A stretch of DNA of 64,000 bases from Drosophila miranda (lineage: Eukaryota; Arthropoda; Insecta; Diptera; Drosophilidae), in assembly GCF_003369915.1 (NCBI RefSeq), contig NC_046676.1, positions 24,738,001 through 24,802,000 on the forward strand, in the 5' to 3' direction. Below are positions 45,009-58,562 of the stretch, piece by piece. Below the pieces are notes generated by a model. The model did not search any database, was not told where the DNA came from, and saw only the letters and a program-made list of their open reading frames with translations. Numbering within the stretch: position 1 is the stretch's first letter; each line of letters begins with the position of its first letter. Both the position numbers and the translations under genes were made by a program.

Positions 45009-45615
45009 GCTACGTGGTTGCTGCAATTTTAGGAGGAGTGCACACAAAATTGTGGGTTAATTTTCGGGAGGGAAGCAAAAAGAAAAGCTGAAAACCCAAA
45101 AACCTAAATTTGTCTGCAATTCCCCAAATCGACATTCCCTTGCTTTTTTTTCGTTCAACGGAGCGTATAATTAACACAAATTGCAGCTCCGGCGGCGCCT
45201 CGAGTGGGAATTGGCCAAAAAAGCAATGCAAAGTGTTGCTGCTGCTTAACGATCGATTTCCTACTTTCTGGGGCATGATTTTGCGTGGCATTCCCACTTC
45301 CATATGCAACATACGAGACATCACACTTTTCCGTTGTGGAAGCAAACGAATCTTAGAATCTACGAGTAAAGGATCTCCACTGGGCTCTATTTATACCAAT
45401 CATTTATTTTATGGCTTAACAGCTATACTGGTAGTACTCTATAGATCTATTTATAGTTCTCTATAAAGATATGTATGAGTGTGTAATCGTAGTGACAGGC
45501 AGGGCAGCGACAAGTGGCTTATCAATCTTATCAGTCGGCACCGACGACACAGACACTTCCCCCATATGCTAATGAGGGGAGGCGCCGCCAACTCGGCGTT
45601 GGCCCCCGATCGCTT

Positions 45616-45650
<35 letters not shown>

Positions 45651-47996
45651 TATCGGTTCAATAAACGCCTCAAAGGTGATTACCAGCAATAAGCCCCACA
45701 AAAAATAACAAGCCGTGCACACATTTGTGTGTACTGTGTGTCTGCTTACTCTTTTTGTTTTCAACCATTATTTATTTATGTTTACTGTTGCTTGCGGCAT
45801 GTGTCACACAATATTTGCGGTACACTTCCACTCGCTGCCACTCTGCCTCTGATTAGTGTATGGATTGAACCAGGGCGCAAGGGGAGGGCACTGAAGGTCA
45901 GCCAACAGCTGCCGAGTGGGTGTGGGTGGAAGGGCGGGCGAGCATTGAACCACGCACTAAACCATCATCAGAAGCAGCAGAGACCACAGCTGGAGTCAGG
46001 CAACTGCCTTTTACTTTTCAAATTAGCCAGGCTATGGTCAAAGCTAATTTGATGTTTTATACGACAGTCAACAGTTAACAGCCAGCTGCAACATCCACCC
46101 AGTCCCAGTCCCAGTCCCAGTCCCATTCCCATTCCCATCCCCATTCCCATCCCCATTCCCATTCCCATCCCCAGTCCCAGTCTCCGCTAATTGATGTGAC
46201 ATTTGCGTGTGCATCTGCAGACGGGACGCATTGGGATGTCGTGTGTGTGGCACAGTGGTGTAGCTCCGATTAGTGGGCTTAGTGTATCGATTTGTTATAG
46301 ATAACACAGTCCCCTACTATCCATTTATCATTTATAAATAGTTAATGATTTGCATGCTCCTCGATGTGTATCGATTCCTAGGGAACCTTCAATCAGTCAT
46401 ATGATCCCATCATTAAGCAATCAAGTCTTTAGCTATTTCAATTATTTGTCGTCCAATCCATGACCACTGTCTCTGTCTGGGACTCCAAGGCCAATGAAGC
46501 GGATATCAGCGCCAATTCCTTGGGTTGCTTTGGCTACTGTGCAGCCATAACTTTGCTAATTTTATCAGACGCTTTGAACCTTGTCTGCCTGATTTTTATA
46601 GACGCTTTTAGCCATTGCTATAGAGGATGTGGCAGAACCTTAGATCCCGGACAATATGTTGTCGTAATGTGCATTTAATTGGTCACCGAGGCCGTTGCCA
46701 TAAATTTCGCGTGTGCCTGTGGATGTGGATGTGTGCCTCTAATTAATAGTGCAAAATTTTAATGGCCATCGTCGGATGATAGTCAGAGATGGAATCGGAA
46801 TTGGAATCAGTATCGTTGTCGCTGTCGTAGTCATAGTAATAGTCGGAGTCGCAGTCGCAGTCGCAGTCGTCAGAGTTATAGTCAAAGTGGAAGCCCAAGA
46901 GCTCAAATGGCCGTCTTGTTTATGGGAGGAAACCAGTTTCAAGGACGCGCCGCTGGCGCGATTCCAAGAACTTCACTTGGCTCATTACCGCATGACGATC
47001 GTCATCTCATCGTGGATGTGGATGTGGACTCTCCACACGATGGAGTATGGAAGGATGGGAGGATGAGGGGATGGGGTATGCGGCTAGGGATGGAAGGTGG
47101 CGCGTAGCGAAAACGTGACTCTCCGTCTCTTCGGGGCTGACGATTGCTAAACTATTTTTTAAACTGCCTTTCAGTCGGACAAGGACAAGGCTAAGCCGAT
47201 GGCCCCGTCGCATATTTCTCTGCACTTAATTTTATTTTAATTTGCGAACAGCAGCAGCATCGTCCTCGTTCCTCGTTCCTCGTTCCTTTTTTCTTTTTTT
47301 TCTTAATAAGTAATAACCACATTTTCCCCGGCTTTTAGTGTGATCCACTCTCCTTCAAAGTGCTGCTGGAGAACCAGAGCCACAGAGCCACAGAGCCACA
47401 GAGGCAGAGCCAGAGTCGAAGCAATCGCCGCTGCATAGTTGTAAAATTCCTGTAAACAAGCAGAGGTTGCTTGCCACAGCTGTGGCATGTGCCAGCCTGG
47501 CAACACACACACAGACACACACACACATTCAGATGATCCCCCCAACAATTGCAGCAATGGATTGGCATTGGCCCCACGGGTTGCCAGAAGAGTTTCAGCA
47601 GCCAAGGAGAGTGTAAAAAGTGTACACAGAGGGGAGTCAATGGAGAGAAAAGGATGCACTATAGGGAGATAGTACATATGTACATATATGGGATCATTAT
47701 AGATCCAAGAGCCAAAAAGGTTCCAAAATGATAGATTTCTCTTACAAGAAATACCCCACTTTAAGCATTCCACCAACTGCTTGAACACCCCACCACTTGG
47801 GGCAGCATTATCACGGGGCAGCACGGGACAAGCAGAGTTGTTACCTTTTGTTGCCACAAACTTTTTGAGTTATTTTTTCAGTGCATGTACCTTATGTACC
47901 CAACATATACATGTTTACACATACACATACATATAAATATGCTGCGATATGGCCTATCTACCATGCGCCTACATATCCATGTGTGTGCTGCTGCTG

Positions 47997-48035
<39 letters not shown>

Positions 48036-48808
48036 TACTACTGGCAAGTCCGCATTCTTTTAAAGGTTGCCCCAAGTTGGCCAGAGAGCCGGGGCCAGCG
48101 TCAGAGCCAGAGCCAGACCCAAAGACAGAGCCGCCGCATAGCATAGCATGGCATGGCATAGCAGACCAGCTCGAACGAAAACATAAACCAAAACCAAAAC
48201 CGAAACCGAAAACCAAAAACATTTGCCCGCCGGCCGCCTTGAATGGTGCGTCGGCGTCAGCGTCAGCGTCAGCTTCGGTGGCAGCGGCAGTCTCCGAGGC
48301 TGTGGCGCATGCGTCCAGTTTTCATTTTCGTTTTAATGTTGTTTCTGATGCCGGTGTCGGCTTGTTCTTAGTAGCCCAAAAAAGTACAAAAAACTATTGA
48401 AAACAGATCGATGGTTGCCATCAGATTTATATAGATGTGATACTTTAGATTCGAAAATTTCTATTTTCGTCTTTTTAAATAAAAAAAAAATACCCAAGGA
48501 GTACCATTTGCTTGCCTTTGTATCAACACTCAGCTTTTTTTGGGGCGCCAATCTCAGATATACATATATGTTAATTGCGGCACAAAATACAGACACAGAA
48601 ATCGAACGGTGTTGCAGCTAGCCCCGGATCGGGAGCGGGCGCGGGCGCCCAGTACTGCAGAGCGGAATGTGGCTGACCTTCAGGCGGCCTTCTGCCACCT
48701 GTTTGCCCAGTCCCCAAAGGAGATATCGGAATGGCCAGTGGAACAGTTACTGGACGCTGTTCCAGCTAATTAGGCATATCGATATGATTATCCCCTCTGC
48801 GGCAGTGC

Positions 48809-48839
<31 letters not shown>

Positions 48840-51800
48840 TGTTGCTGTTGCAACTGTGACTCATCCTCGTGTGCCGTGTGCTGTGCAAAATGTTGCTGGA
48901 ATGTTGCTGCCACACTCGCCCGGCTATAAATAGTTAACATAATCAAAATGCAGGCGTGTAAGCCAAGCATTTGCATAGTTCTGCCTGCATGCTGTTGCCT
49001 GTTGCATGTTGTTGCTCTTGTTGCCTGCTGAATGTTGCTATTGGCAATTATCTTTGGCATGCGCAGACATTGGTCTAAATGTCAAGGTAAATTATGATGC
49101 GTTCAGCCACTATTACGTCTAATAGTCCAAAATTCATGCACGTGTGCAACTATTTTTAGTTGTTGTCGGAGTCGCCCCTCCCAATGACAGATCACTGAAC
49201 AGAACCTGCTACTGCTGCTGCGGCTCCTCCTCCTTTTGCTGCTGTTGTTGTTGCAACTATTTGATGCATGTCTCTGGCTGCGCCCATTTCTACGCTAATT
49301 AAGCCGCGACTTCGACTTGGACTTGCACTTGGCCGAGAGTCCCAGTCCCAGTCCCAGTCCCAGTCCCAGTCCGTAGTACCACTCGTAGTCGTCGTCGTAG
49401 TCATAGACCCGGCCAAGGCCTCTCCCATTGCCATCTGAAGATGGCGTGGGGAGGAGGAGGAGGGAGGCACATGGCCTGCAGCGTTTGCAACATTTAATCA
49501 TCACATTGCTGCAAAAATCGTATCATTAGCGTTTTTACGATTACGCGCTTTATCAAAATAGCTGCGGCAGCAACAGCCGCAACAACCAACAGCAGAAGCC
49601 TCTGCATTTGCAGATGCAGGTTTCTTGCCTCACACTTGTACCCGTACCCGTACCCGTACCCGTACCCGTACCCGTTACCCGTACCCGTACGATGGGATGC
49701 ATGTGGTGAGAATTTGTGCAGAATGTTGTTGATAAAATGTCAGCAAGCTATCGATATATACATATGTACATATAATGGTTTATCGATGCTGATAAAACTT
49801 TATCTTTTTGGAAAATGAGCTTCCCTCAGATGTTCAAATGTTCGGTGTTTTTTCATCATATTATGTACATGTACATATATCGGATAATTAATCGGTTTGC
49901 TGTCGGATGATTGCAGATTAGATGATTAGAGATATTCATATTCACAATCACAGAGATTATCTCTGCATATGCAGATATATTTTGAGTATGTTTAGAAAAG
50001 TTCTGCTGCTTGGGATATACTTTTCTACGTCTGGTTCTACTTCATTTCGCTTGTGCATTCCACTGTCCATGAGATGATTAAATATTTTGTCTCGTTTTTG
50101 TGGAAAATTGCCCGAACACATACACGCACACACACAGAAATGCACACTGACACTGTCAAGCGCTGAATAAAAACGAAAAGTGAGGCGAAGAAGGGGCTGG
50201 CGGACAAAAGTTCTAATCAATGCTATCAGCAACGATGTTGCAACGCTGCTGCTGATGACCTGGACGCAACTTTGTCGTTACGGCTGCTGGTGCTGCTGCT
50301 GCCACTGTTGTTTCACGTACATGTAATTTTTTTAATTGCAGATAACAATTTTGCAATTGGTGCAGAGACGACGGCAGCAGCAGTGGCAGTGGCAGCAGAG
50401 GCAACAGCAGATTTCCACTTATGAATTCGGTGCGCGGCACACACACCCACAACAAAACTTGAAGTGATTCCCACTCCAGTCCATTCCTCGACCCAAAAAT
50501 AACTGTTTAACGATGGCCAAGAGAGCAACAACAGTTGGCGGGGGCTGTAAGCCTATACTTTCACTGCTGTTGATGTTGCCTCCACATGTGTTGCGCCCGT
50601 TGACAGACCTGTGGACAGCCAGGCGATCCACAAAAAAAGGATGCCACATCCTTGTTGTTGCTGTTGGTGCCGGCAGATTGGTAACTCAACACCAGACGCC
50701 ACATGTGATGCAACAGGCAACATCATTGTCATGTGATGTGATGTGATGTGATGCTTCACTTAATCAGGTGTTGCCACTGATCCGCAACGACAATTACACA
50801 CGAGTGCTGTTGTGCTCTTGTTGTTGCTGGTGCTGGTGCTGTTTCTGTTGCTGTTGCTGCTGCAACTTGTGGCAATTATGCCTTGAACTTGTTCTGAACG
50901 CGCTCTGAAATGACAATTTCATTCCAAGCTGCCGCTGTTGCTGTTGTTGCCGCTGTTGCTGCCGCTGTTGCTGCCGCTGTCGTTGCTGTTGCTCTTAGAG
51001 GTTGTTCAACCCACGCCACAGCTTTCATGGCTTGTCATTAGCTAATGTATGACGGCAGCAGGAGGCAGCAGTCATTGGACTGGACTGCACTGGACTCCAC
51101 TGAAGCGGGGTGGATCGGACGCGATCGGACTGTTACCGGGGAATGCTCATGAACCGCATGAACCTCAATTATTCTTCACATACACATTCTACAGAATGTA
51201 CGTGTGGCGTGTATGCACACGGAAAATTCCTACGATGCGTTGCAGCTGCAACTCTGACCATTACCATAGTTCTAGTTCATCTGGTTCTAGATCATCTCTG
51301 CAACTCCTCTCAAAAGTTTGAAACGGCTCGGGCGGGAGGCAGAACACAGACCGCATGAAAAGTGAAAGGCAAACAACAAGAGCAATCCCCCGGGAGAGAG
51401 GTTGGGATTGGGGTTTGAGGTTTGCTTTGCTCTGTCAACATCTTTATGCTGATCTTTATGCTATCCATTAGTACGGGGTGCCACTTTGCCACATCGTTTC
51501 GAAGCTACAGGCCAAGACAATGTCTCGCTCATCCGTCCATCGGGTTGGGCAACAACCCAATGGCTGTTCCAATGCTCCAATGTCCCAGTGCAGCGCACAA
51601 CTCACTTTTGACACCTCGATGACTTTGTGTGTCAGGCAAACACATGAAGCGACAAATTCCACGACACTAAAACAATAAATACGGATACAATAAAAGATAC
51701 AGCAGATACAGTTGGGGACTAGAGTGGATTTGTCACATTTCACTTTTCAGTCTGTTCAAACTCTGACATTTTATCAGAGGGTTTCCTCAGAGTTTCCTTA

Positions 51801-53000
51801 TAGCTTGATTCAGCGATAACTGATCGATCGATGATTTCCCCCGATAGCTGCTCATTAGCCAGGAACACAAATCACCTGAAAGCACACTAACAAGCTCCAA
51901 GAAGTCACCCAACCAAAGGCAGCAACAGCATCTGCAACAAGTACACGCACACGCGTAATATGCCCCGTACTCGCACTTCCACTGCCACGTATGCGTATGC
52001 GTATGCGTATGCGTCATTCTCTCGTATGCCACTCCACTCGGGGCGAAAGCAATTTCCTTGGAAAATTGCTGCCTCCGCAGTGGCAGTGGCCGTGCAGTGC
52101 AGTGCAGTACAGAGAAGACCAGAGCTTCATCAATTTTTATCGATGAAGACCCATTTGGTTGATAACTCCATTTGTGGCAAATGTTGCGCACGCGCGTTTT
52201 AGTTGCTGCTGCTGCTGCTGCTGCTGCTTGTTGTTGTTGATGCTGATGCTGCTGCTTCTTGTGGCTGCTACTGCTGGTCCTGCTCCTGCTCCTCCTTCTG
52301 CTGCTCCTGCTGCTGCCTTTGCCTTTGCCGTTAGTAAATTTCGCGCGAAAAACTTCAAAGTTAGTCTGGTGCCTGGGCCAAGCAAGCACCAAGCACCTTT
52401 CCATGCTGCTGCAGTTGTTGTTGCCACTGCCACTGTTGCAAAAGGCAAACGCACGTGTTGCTATGCACGCTATGAGGATGTTGCTGCCGTAACAGTTGCA
52501 ATTGTTGCTGCCGTTGCTTATTGCTGTTGCCACTGGATCTCGACTGTCACTGGCCGTTTAGGCCAAACTTGGTAAATTGTTTTGTTGAGCACTGAACGTT
52601 GGCCTTTCTTTTCAGTTGCCGCTTATATGGACATCGGTTGCTGCCACTGCTACCACTACTGTTGCTGTCTCCGAGTGAGAGTTGCATACTAATGTTTCTT
52701 TGGTTTTTATCTGCCAGCAATTTTAATTACCACATTGGGCGGCAGGCAACAGGCGGCAGGCAACAGGCGGCAGGCTCGAACTGGGATTCAAGTGCTGGGG
52801 GGAGTGCTGCTTTCGGCTGCCGCATTGATTTGGCACAATTTACATATCAAAGCGAGCGAAGCAAACTTCCTGTTCCACACCCATCCATATCCATTCCATA
52901 CCATACTCCACACCGAGGAGAAGGAGCAGCAGCATGAGCAGATGTTCCCCATGGGTCAAGCCCGAGTTGTTGGCCATTTACAGCAGCAGCAGCAGCGGGA
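45009..53000. other. Upstream/5' intron region of the PDZ gene, part 1, repeat-rich
   Basis: No coding gene is supported on either strand; the open frames come from trinucleotide and hexanucleotide repeats. Tandem repeats seen: (CTGG)n 45616-45650; CCCAGT/CCCATT/CCCATC hexamers 46097-46180; GCCACAGA units about 47374-47404; (TG)n 48002-48034; GCGTCA units about 48250-48275; (CTG)n 48808-48850; (CCCAGT)n 49337-49372; (GTACCC)n 49638-49690; TGATG units 50728-50752; (GCGTAT)n about 51988-52013; (CTG)n about 52202-52228. Sequence upstream of the ATG at 45008 looks like an intron end. Confidence 0.5.
49638..49690 (+). repeat. (GTACCC)n hexanucleotide minisatellite
   Basis: About eight units of GTACCC with one interruption (CCGTTACCC). 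Three of its frames are stop-free and read as Pro-Tyr or similar, which explains the open frame here; I do not take it as coding. Confidence 0.85.
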
Positions 53001-55270
53001 GCCACATGAGTGCCTGCAACATCAGAAGAAGCAGCAGCAGCAAACACTGACTTGGTTGCAATGATGAGACACGGCTACTGCTGGGAGTCCATTGGCCCTC
53101 ATGCTGTTTACTTGCACCACTTTTTGAAGCTGTCGTTTGTTTGTTGCATATACCCTCGTACCCTTGAAGAGGGTATCGGAACATTTGCCAGATGTTTGCT
53201 GCCCAAACGACGACACTATGGAGAGAGATCCATCGCCGCATCGCACTGCAAGAGTATCTATATCTTCGGCTTTTACTCATTTTGTTGACTGCCTGCCACA
53301 TTACGTGTTTTTGTTGTTGCTGCCACCAATGCTGGTGCTGATGCTGTGCTGATGCTGTGCTGTGTTGTGCTCTTGCCACCGTGCGAGTGCTCATTGCACT
53401 GGGCCGCTTCTTCTCTTGTGCCTCTTTCCTCTTCAGTGGGTATTAAAATTACTTGGCATGTAATTAGTTTGCTTCGGTTTTTTGTGGGTCTTTTTGTATC
53501 TTGTCGATCGCTGCGTGTGGCATTGGCATCGGCATCGGCATCGGCATCCTCCCTGTCAATGATGGATGCAACATGCTCGTTCCCCTTGCCTCTGCTTCTG
53601 GCCAAAGGTGTTATTTTTATGGCTTTATAATGTGAGTCAGTTGGGGAAGTTGCCTGCAGCCTGCAGCCTGCTGCCTGCTGCCTGCTGCCTGCCCCGTTAT
53701 GCGGCATGTCAATCACTTGACGTGGCTTCATAATGGCTTTGCACAATGGGCAAGAACGAATCGGAAGAACAGACCAAGAACGAGAATGAAAGCAGAAAAG
53801 GAAACGAAAGAAAAGGAACGGAACGGAAAGCAAAGTGCAGCTGTGATAAGGGGGAAACTTATAGAAGAATGTATCTCAGGGCTCATAGGATGCAGAAGAC
53901 ACCATTTGCGGGGAGTACCGCTTGAGAGAAAGTAAACTATGCCAAAGAACTACAAACTATTGGCTTTTATTTAAAGTATCTCATGGATATCCGTCAAATC
54001 TCTATGCCGTCTTTCTGCTCATATTCTCCTTTTCCTGATCTCATTTTTCCTTCTCCCTCTCCATTGTACAGATCCACATTCATTAAACAATTTGAGTGCC
54101 CCCTGCTCCCGCTTTCACCTCTCTCTCTCTGCTCTCCTCTCCCCTCCACTTCCATCCAGATACATTCTCCTGCAGTTATTGAGGTTTGGCTTCGGCTTGG
54201 CTTCGGTTCTGTTGTTTCCGTTTGTGCCACTTGTGTCCAGTTGAGTTGAAAATTATTGTGATTATGGTAAACTCTTGTTGCTTTTTCTGATGCTGATGCT
54301 GATGCTGATGCTGAGGCTGCTGCCAGTCGGATCTCTGTGTGCACCTGCTGCTGCTTTTGTGGCTCAGATTCTCCAGCGGTTTGCAGTTTGCATACTGCCC
54401 CATACCACATGCCACCACATGTGGTGCTGGCTCTAGTGTTTTATTGCTTTGGCTTTGGCTTTGGCTTCGGGTTTGGCTGCTGGGCTGCTGGCTGTTTGGT
54501 TTGGTGTTTCCATTGTTAGACTCGTTTGGCCGCCGCTAAATTGCCGCCTTGGATTCGGATTCGGACTCGGATTCCGATTCCGATTCTTATTTGTTTCTGA
54601 TTCTGGATCTGTGTTTGCTTAGCTCTTTGCCATCGCAGTGCTAAACACAGTGCTCCGGGATGGGTGTGGGGTGCGAGGGGGGATGTGCAACATCCAGCAC
54701 AGCTGCAGCTGCTGCAAAGGGACTCTCGCGAGGCGTGACTAATCAATCGACCCAGGCCAGGCCAGACCAGAGCAGACTAGACCAGACCAGGGGCTTTTCT
54801 CTATCATCAATCTGTATCTATGTATTTGTATCGCGTCATGCCCTTGCTTGGCACTTCAATGTCGAATTCATCTTTTATTTTCTGATGTTTGGTGTTTTTC
54901 GTGTGTGTGGGGATGAGACGCGGCCAGCCCTGCCCCTGGATAGCCATCGAAGTTTGTGCCTATTTTGGCATTGCATTTGAGGCTAGGCCTCTGTGCGTGA
55001 GTCTGCTTGTGTGTATGCTGCATATGTGGCAGATAAATCTCTTGCATAAAGTGCGCTCGCTCCGACATCAGACATCAGACATTCAGGTCTCGTCCCACAT
55101 CCACATCCACATCTCCGATGAGAAGCACCAAAACTCGATGCTAATCAAACGAAACTTTGGAGGCTTTCCCAAAAGCCAAAAACTTCATATTTGACCTTCA
55201 AATTGTGTCTGGCTGCTCTCCCTCCTCGCTGAAGATGTGGCAGTCACGCCCCTCTAAAGGTCCCTGAAGC

Positions 55271-55319
<49 letters not shown>

Positions 55320-58300
55320 ACCGAAAAAGAGGCTGCCATTTCACTCAACATCGGAGTCGTGTAGCCGTAGTCTCGTGGCTGGGAGTCGAAGTTGAAGTTG
55401 ACTTCTTCACGACAGACGTGCAATCCATCAAAGCATCTGTGGCTTTGGCTTCCACTGTAGCAGCAGCGGCAGCATCGGGAGGGTGGGGCAAGAGCATAAT
55501 ACATAATAATATTTGTGCAAAGTGTTAAGGCAACAAAACAGCAGACAGTAGCAGACATACTCAGACGACAGCAGCAGCACGAGTAGCAGGGAGGAGGAGC
55601 AGAGCAGCTACTGGACGGCCAACGAAGAACAGAATCTAAACAGCCACCAGAAGATGGGGGGACAGACCTCAGGGGCAGGATCAGTGGAGGAGCAGAGGAG
55701 CCGAAGCAGAGTTTAGGTGGAAGGAACGACAGCGGACAGCGGACAGCGGACAGCGGACGAACGACGGACAACGACGACAACGTTTTGTTTTAATTTACTC
55801 GACGCCGCCGCCAACGACATTGTTGTTGTTGTTGTTGTTGTTGTTGCTTGTGCTGTTGGGTTTCCTGTTTAGATAGTTTTTTGTGATTTTATGCGATACA
55901 CCTTCCATGTACAACTGTTAGGCGGTGGCTGGGGGCACGTTGCAAGGGACTGACTGTGGCAGGTACTGGAGCAGGGATTGTGCCAGGCACTGGGCTGAGG
56001 CTGGGGTTGATGCTGCTGCCGCTGCTGTTCGTCCACTTTGATGTACGTACACTTTGAAATGTTGTTGATGAGTACGCGAGATTTTTAAAAGATTGCAACA
56101 CGGCAGCAGCAACGGCAGATGATGCAGTGTCAGTGGCAGCGACTCTGTTGGCTTATATAATAAATTTTAATGCACGCCCGCCCTGGACCTAGCGGATGCA
56201 CGTGGAGGCAGTCCCTGCCCCCTCCCCCTGCCTACTGGCACCGCTCACAGTGGCTGCGCAGATTAATTGAAAAGGTATCCTTTTGGCCATCGCTTGTGCG
56301 GGGATGTCCTCCATTCGGTGCCACTGTGAGCCACTTATGACTTGTGCTGTTCGTCTGTCACTTTGCTCTGCTTGGAGCTTCATTAGCCTGGCCCGAAGCC
56401 TTGCCATAATTCACGAACATGCATCACAGGCGGCACACACAATGCCAAAAAAAATATATAAAACTAACAAAAACTAAAGACTTGGGAAACGAACGTGAAG
56501 CTGAAACTAAAACTAAATCAAAGTTTAGTTTAGCTAAAGCCTTCGGCAATTATATCAATTAACTAAAGACCCCCCGACGCATGGGATGGCACTCACACAC
56601 ACAGCAGCACGGGCAAGGGAGAGGGGCAATTTCAGCGGGCTGGGCCAAGAGACGCCCCAAAAAAGAAAAGAGTCAGTCATTGAGGCCCAGCCAGGGGCAA
56701 TTATAGAGCATAAAACATCGATAATCATAATAATTAAGGATGACTGGGCCAGAAAGCCAGAACCAGGCAGAAGCAGGCAGAGAGACAGCCAAGGAGCTGC
56801 CTGCTGCCTGCTGCCTGCTGCCTGTGACAACGCATACAGTAGCCCCTCACATCACAGAAGATTACAGAGGGAGCTGAAGGGGCTGGAGCGGAATGGAGAT
56901 GATGACGAAGCGTCCGTGGAGTGGAGATGCTGCTGTTGCTGCTGCTGTTGCACATAAATTGGTAATTAAAGCCCATTTAGGGGTTTTAGGAACCCCAAAA
57001 CGTTTATTCTTCTTTAGGCACTGCCATGATTTGTGCATTTAGAAAGTATATTCTCATTCCTACTGCCCTATGGATTCCTCCAACTATTGTTCGTGAATGA
57101 ATAGAATCAACGAAAGAGCATTTCTTTTCATCATAATTCTATAAAAGATGTTCCTCAATCAAGAATCATGGCTCCATACAAAGGTTGACTTCTTCTGTAA
57201 ACCAAAACAAAAATCCAAGAACGAATCGAACAGAACCCCAACCCAGCAACGACGGAAATAAATGGCAGAAACTGTAACAAATTTATTTGTGAAGTTTGGC
57301 CCGACTTTTGTCTGCTTTCAAGTCTCATAGTTTGTTCAACAGATAAATCGTTTTTTGTCTGCGATTTTAGCCACGACAACAGACAGCACAAACGGCACAA
57401 ACAATTGGCTATTTGCTGGGAATTGTGTTGACACAGATGAGGAGGGGAAATATCAATTTCTATTTCCATTGAGCCAAAATGCTCTGTTACCGATGGAGTT
57501 GTGAAGTGTGGCCTGCAGCAGGCCACAGGTGCAGATATATATCTAATTAAATAATGGCTAATGATCCGAACAAGATCCAAATGGGTGTCAGATACTCTCG
57601 TACAAATGATTCATGGGATTTGGGGCAAAGCGAACAAAGAGCTGCCCATAAACTTGACCCACAAACATCATGAATCACTTTTCTGGCTCTGGGATGAGGA
57701 TGAGTCCGTGAAAATTAAGAAATATTGCAGACAGCCAAAAAAAGCGATGCAGAAATAAATGACTAAGTGAAAAGGTGGAAAAGGGGTAAACGTTAATTCG
57801 ACGATGATTTATTCACTCTCCTGTAAATCATTTTCAAATGTAATATATCCATACGCTTAACCGAATCCGTTCTCAAGACTCCACTCACCCACAAAAAAAA
57901 ACCCCCAAAGACAATTTAATTTCACTTTGGCACCCATTTCATGCATGAATTGTGCTCATGGGCGAAAGGAAAAGAAAACTTCACAATTTTCTTGCGTTGT
58001 GGCATTTCTACCTTTTAATTTTCTCAGATTTTCACTTTTTCAAAATGTTTTTCTGCGTTTGTGTTTGTGTTTGTGTTTGGGTGTCATTTGTAAATGTTTC
58101 GGTTTCTCCGCCTTTTATCATTATTTAGGCATATTTTTGATTAACAAAAACCGAAACTTGTTGCTGTGCAGTTAAGCAGAAAGCACCACACCAGCTCGTA
58201 AAAGCCACAACTGGAGCATGAAAACTTGTCAAATGAATGGAACACGTGCGATTGCGAGTGCGGAGTATCTTTAGAATTCCGCCAGCTGTTCTTTGACTTC

Positions 58301-58505
58301 TTTCCGACTGCCGTGGAAATCAGAGGCAATATTAGAGATTGGCCAGGCTCTAATGATGTGTCGTGATGATCGTGTGCCCATTAGCCGATCTTCGAGAGAT
58401 ATTTGCTTTCAAGATTTGCAGAGCCAACAAAAGTGGCCAAATGGCCGCACATAACATAATTGCTTGACAAATATATCAGATTGTTGTTGCTGGTTTCACA
58501 CTTAC

Positions 58506-58562
58506 CTCTTAATGGGTTTTCGGCTGCTATTTTGGTGATTTCGGGGTGGTTTCGTCAGCGAT
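58506..58562 (-). other. Candidate non-coding leader exon (PDZ gene?)
   Basis: On the minus strand TTCTTTGCAG| precedes and |GTAAGTGTG follows a 57-base stretch. Both sites are consensus, and the stretch is too short and stop-containing in two frames to be an obvious coding exon. In the frame that would lead into MRLFKTRKS at 45008 it contains TAG and TAA, which fits a leader exon. It may equally be chance. Confidence 0.25.

Noticed and set aside
48002-48034. TG run as a possible Z-DNA regulatory element
   Set aside because: A plain dinucleotide microsatellite of common length; nothing else supports a function.
51787-52533. 248-codon minus-strand frame
   Set aside because: Begins at GTG and is made of CAG/CTG repeats and simple sequence, with no domain or splice context.
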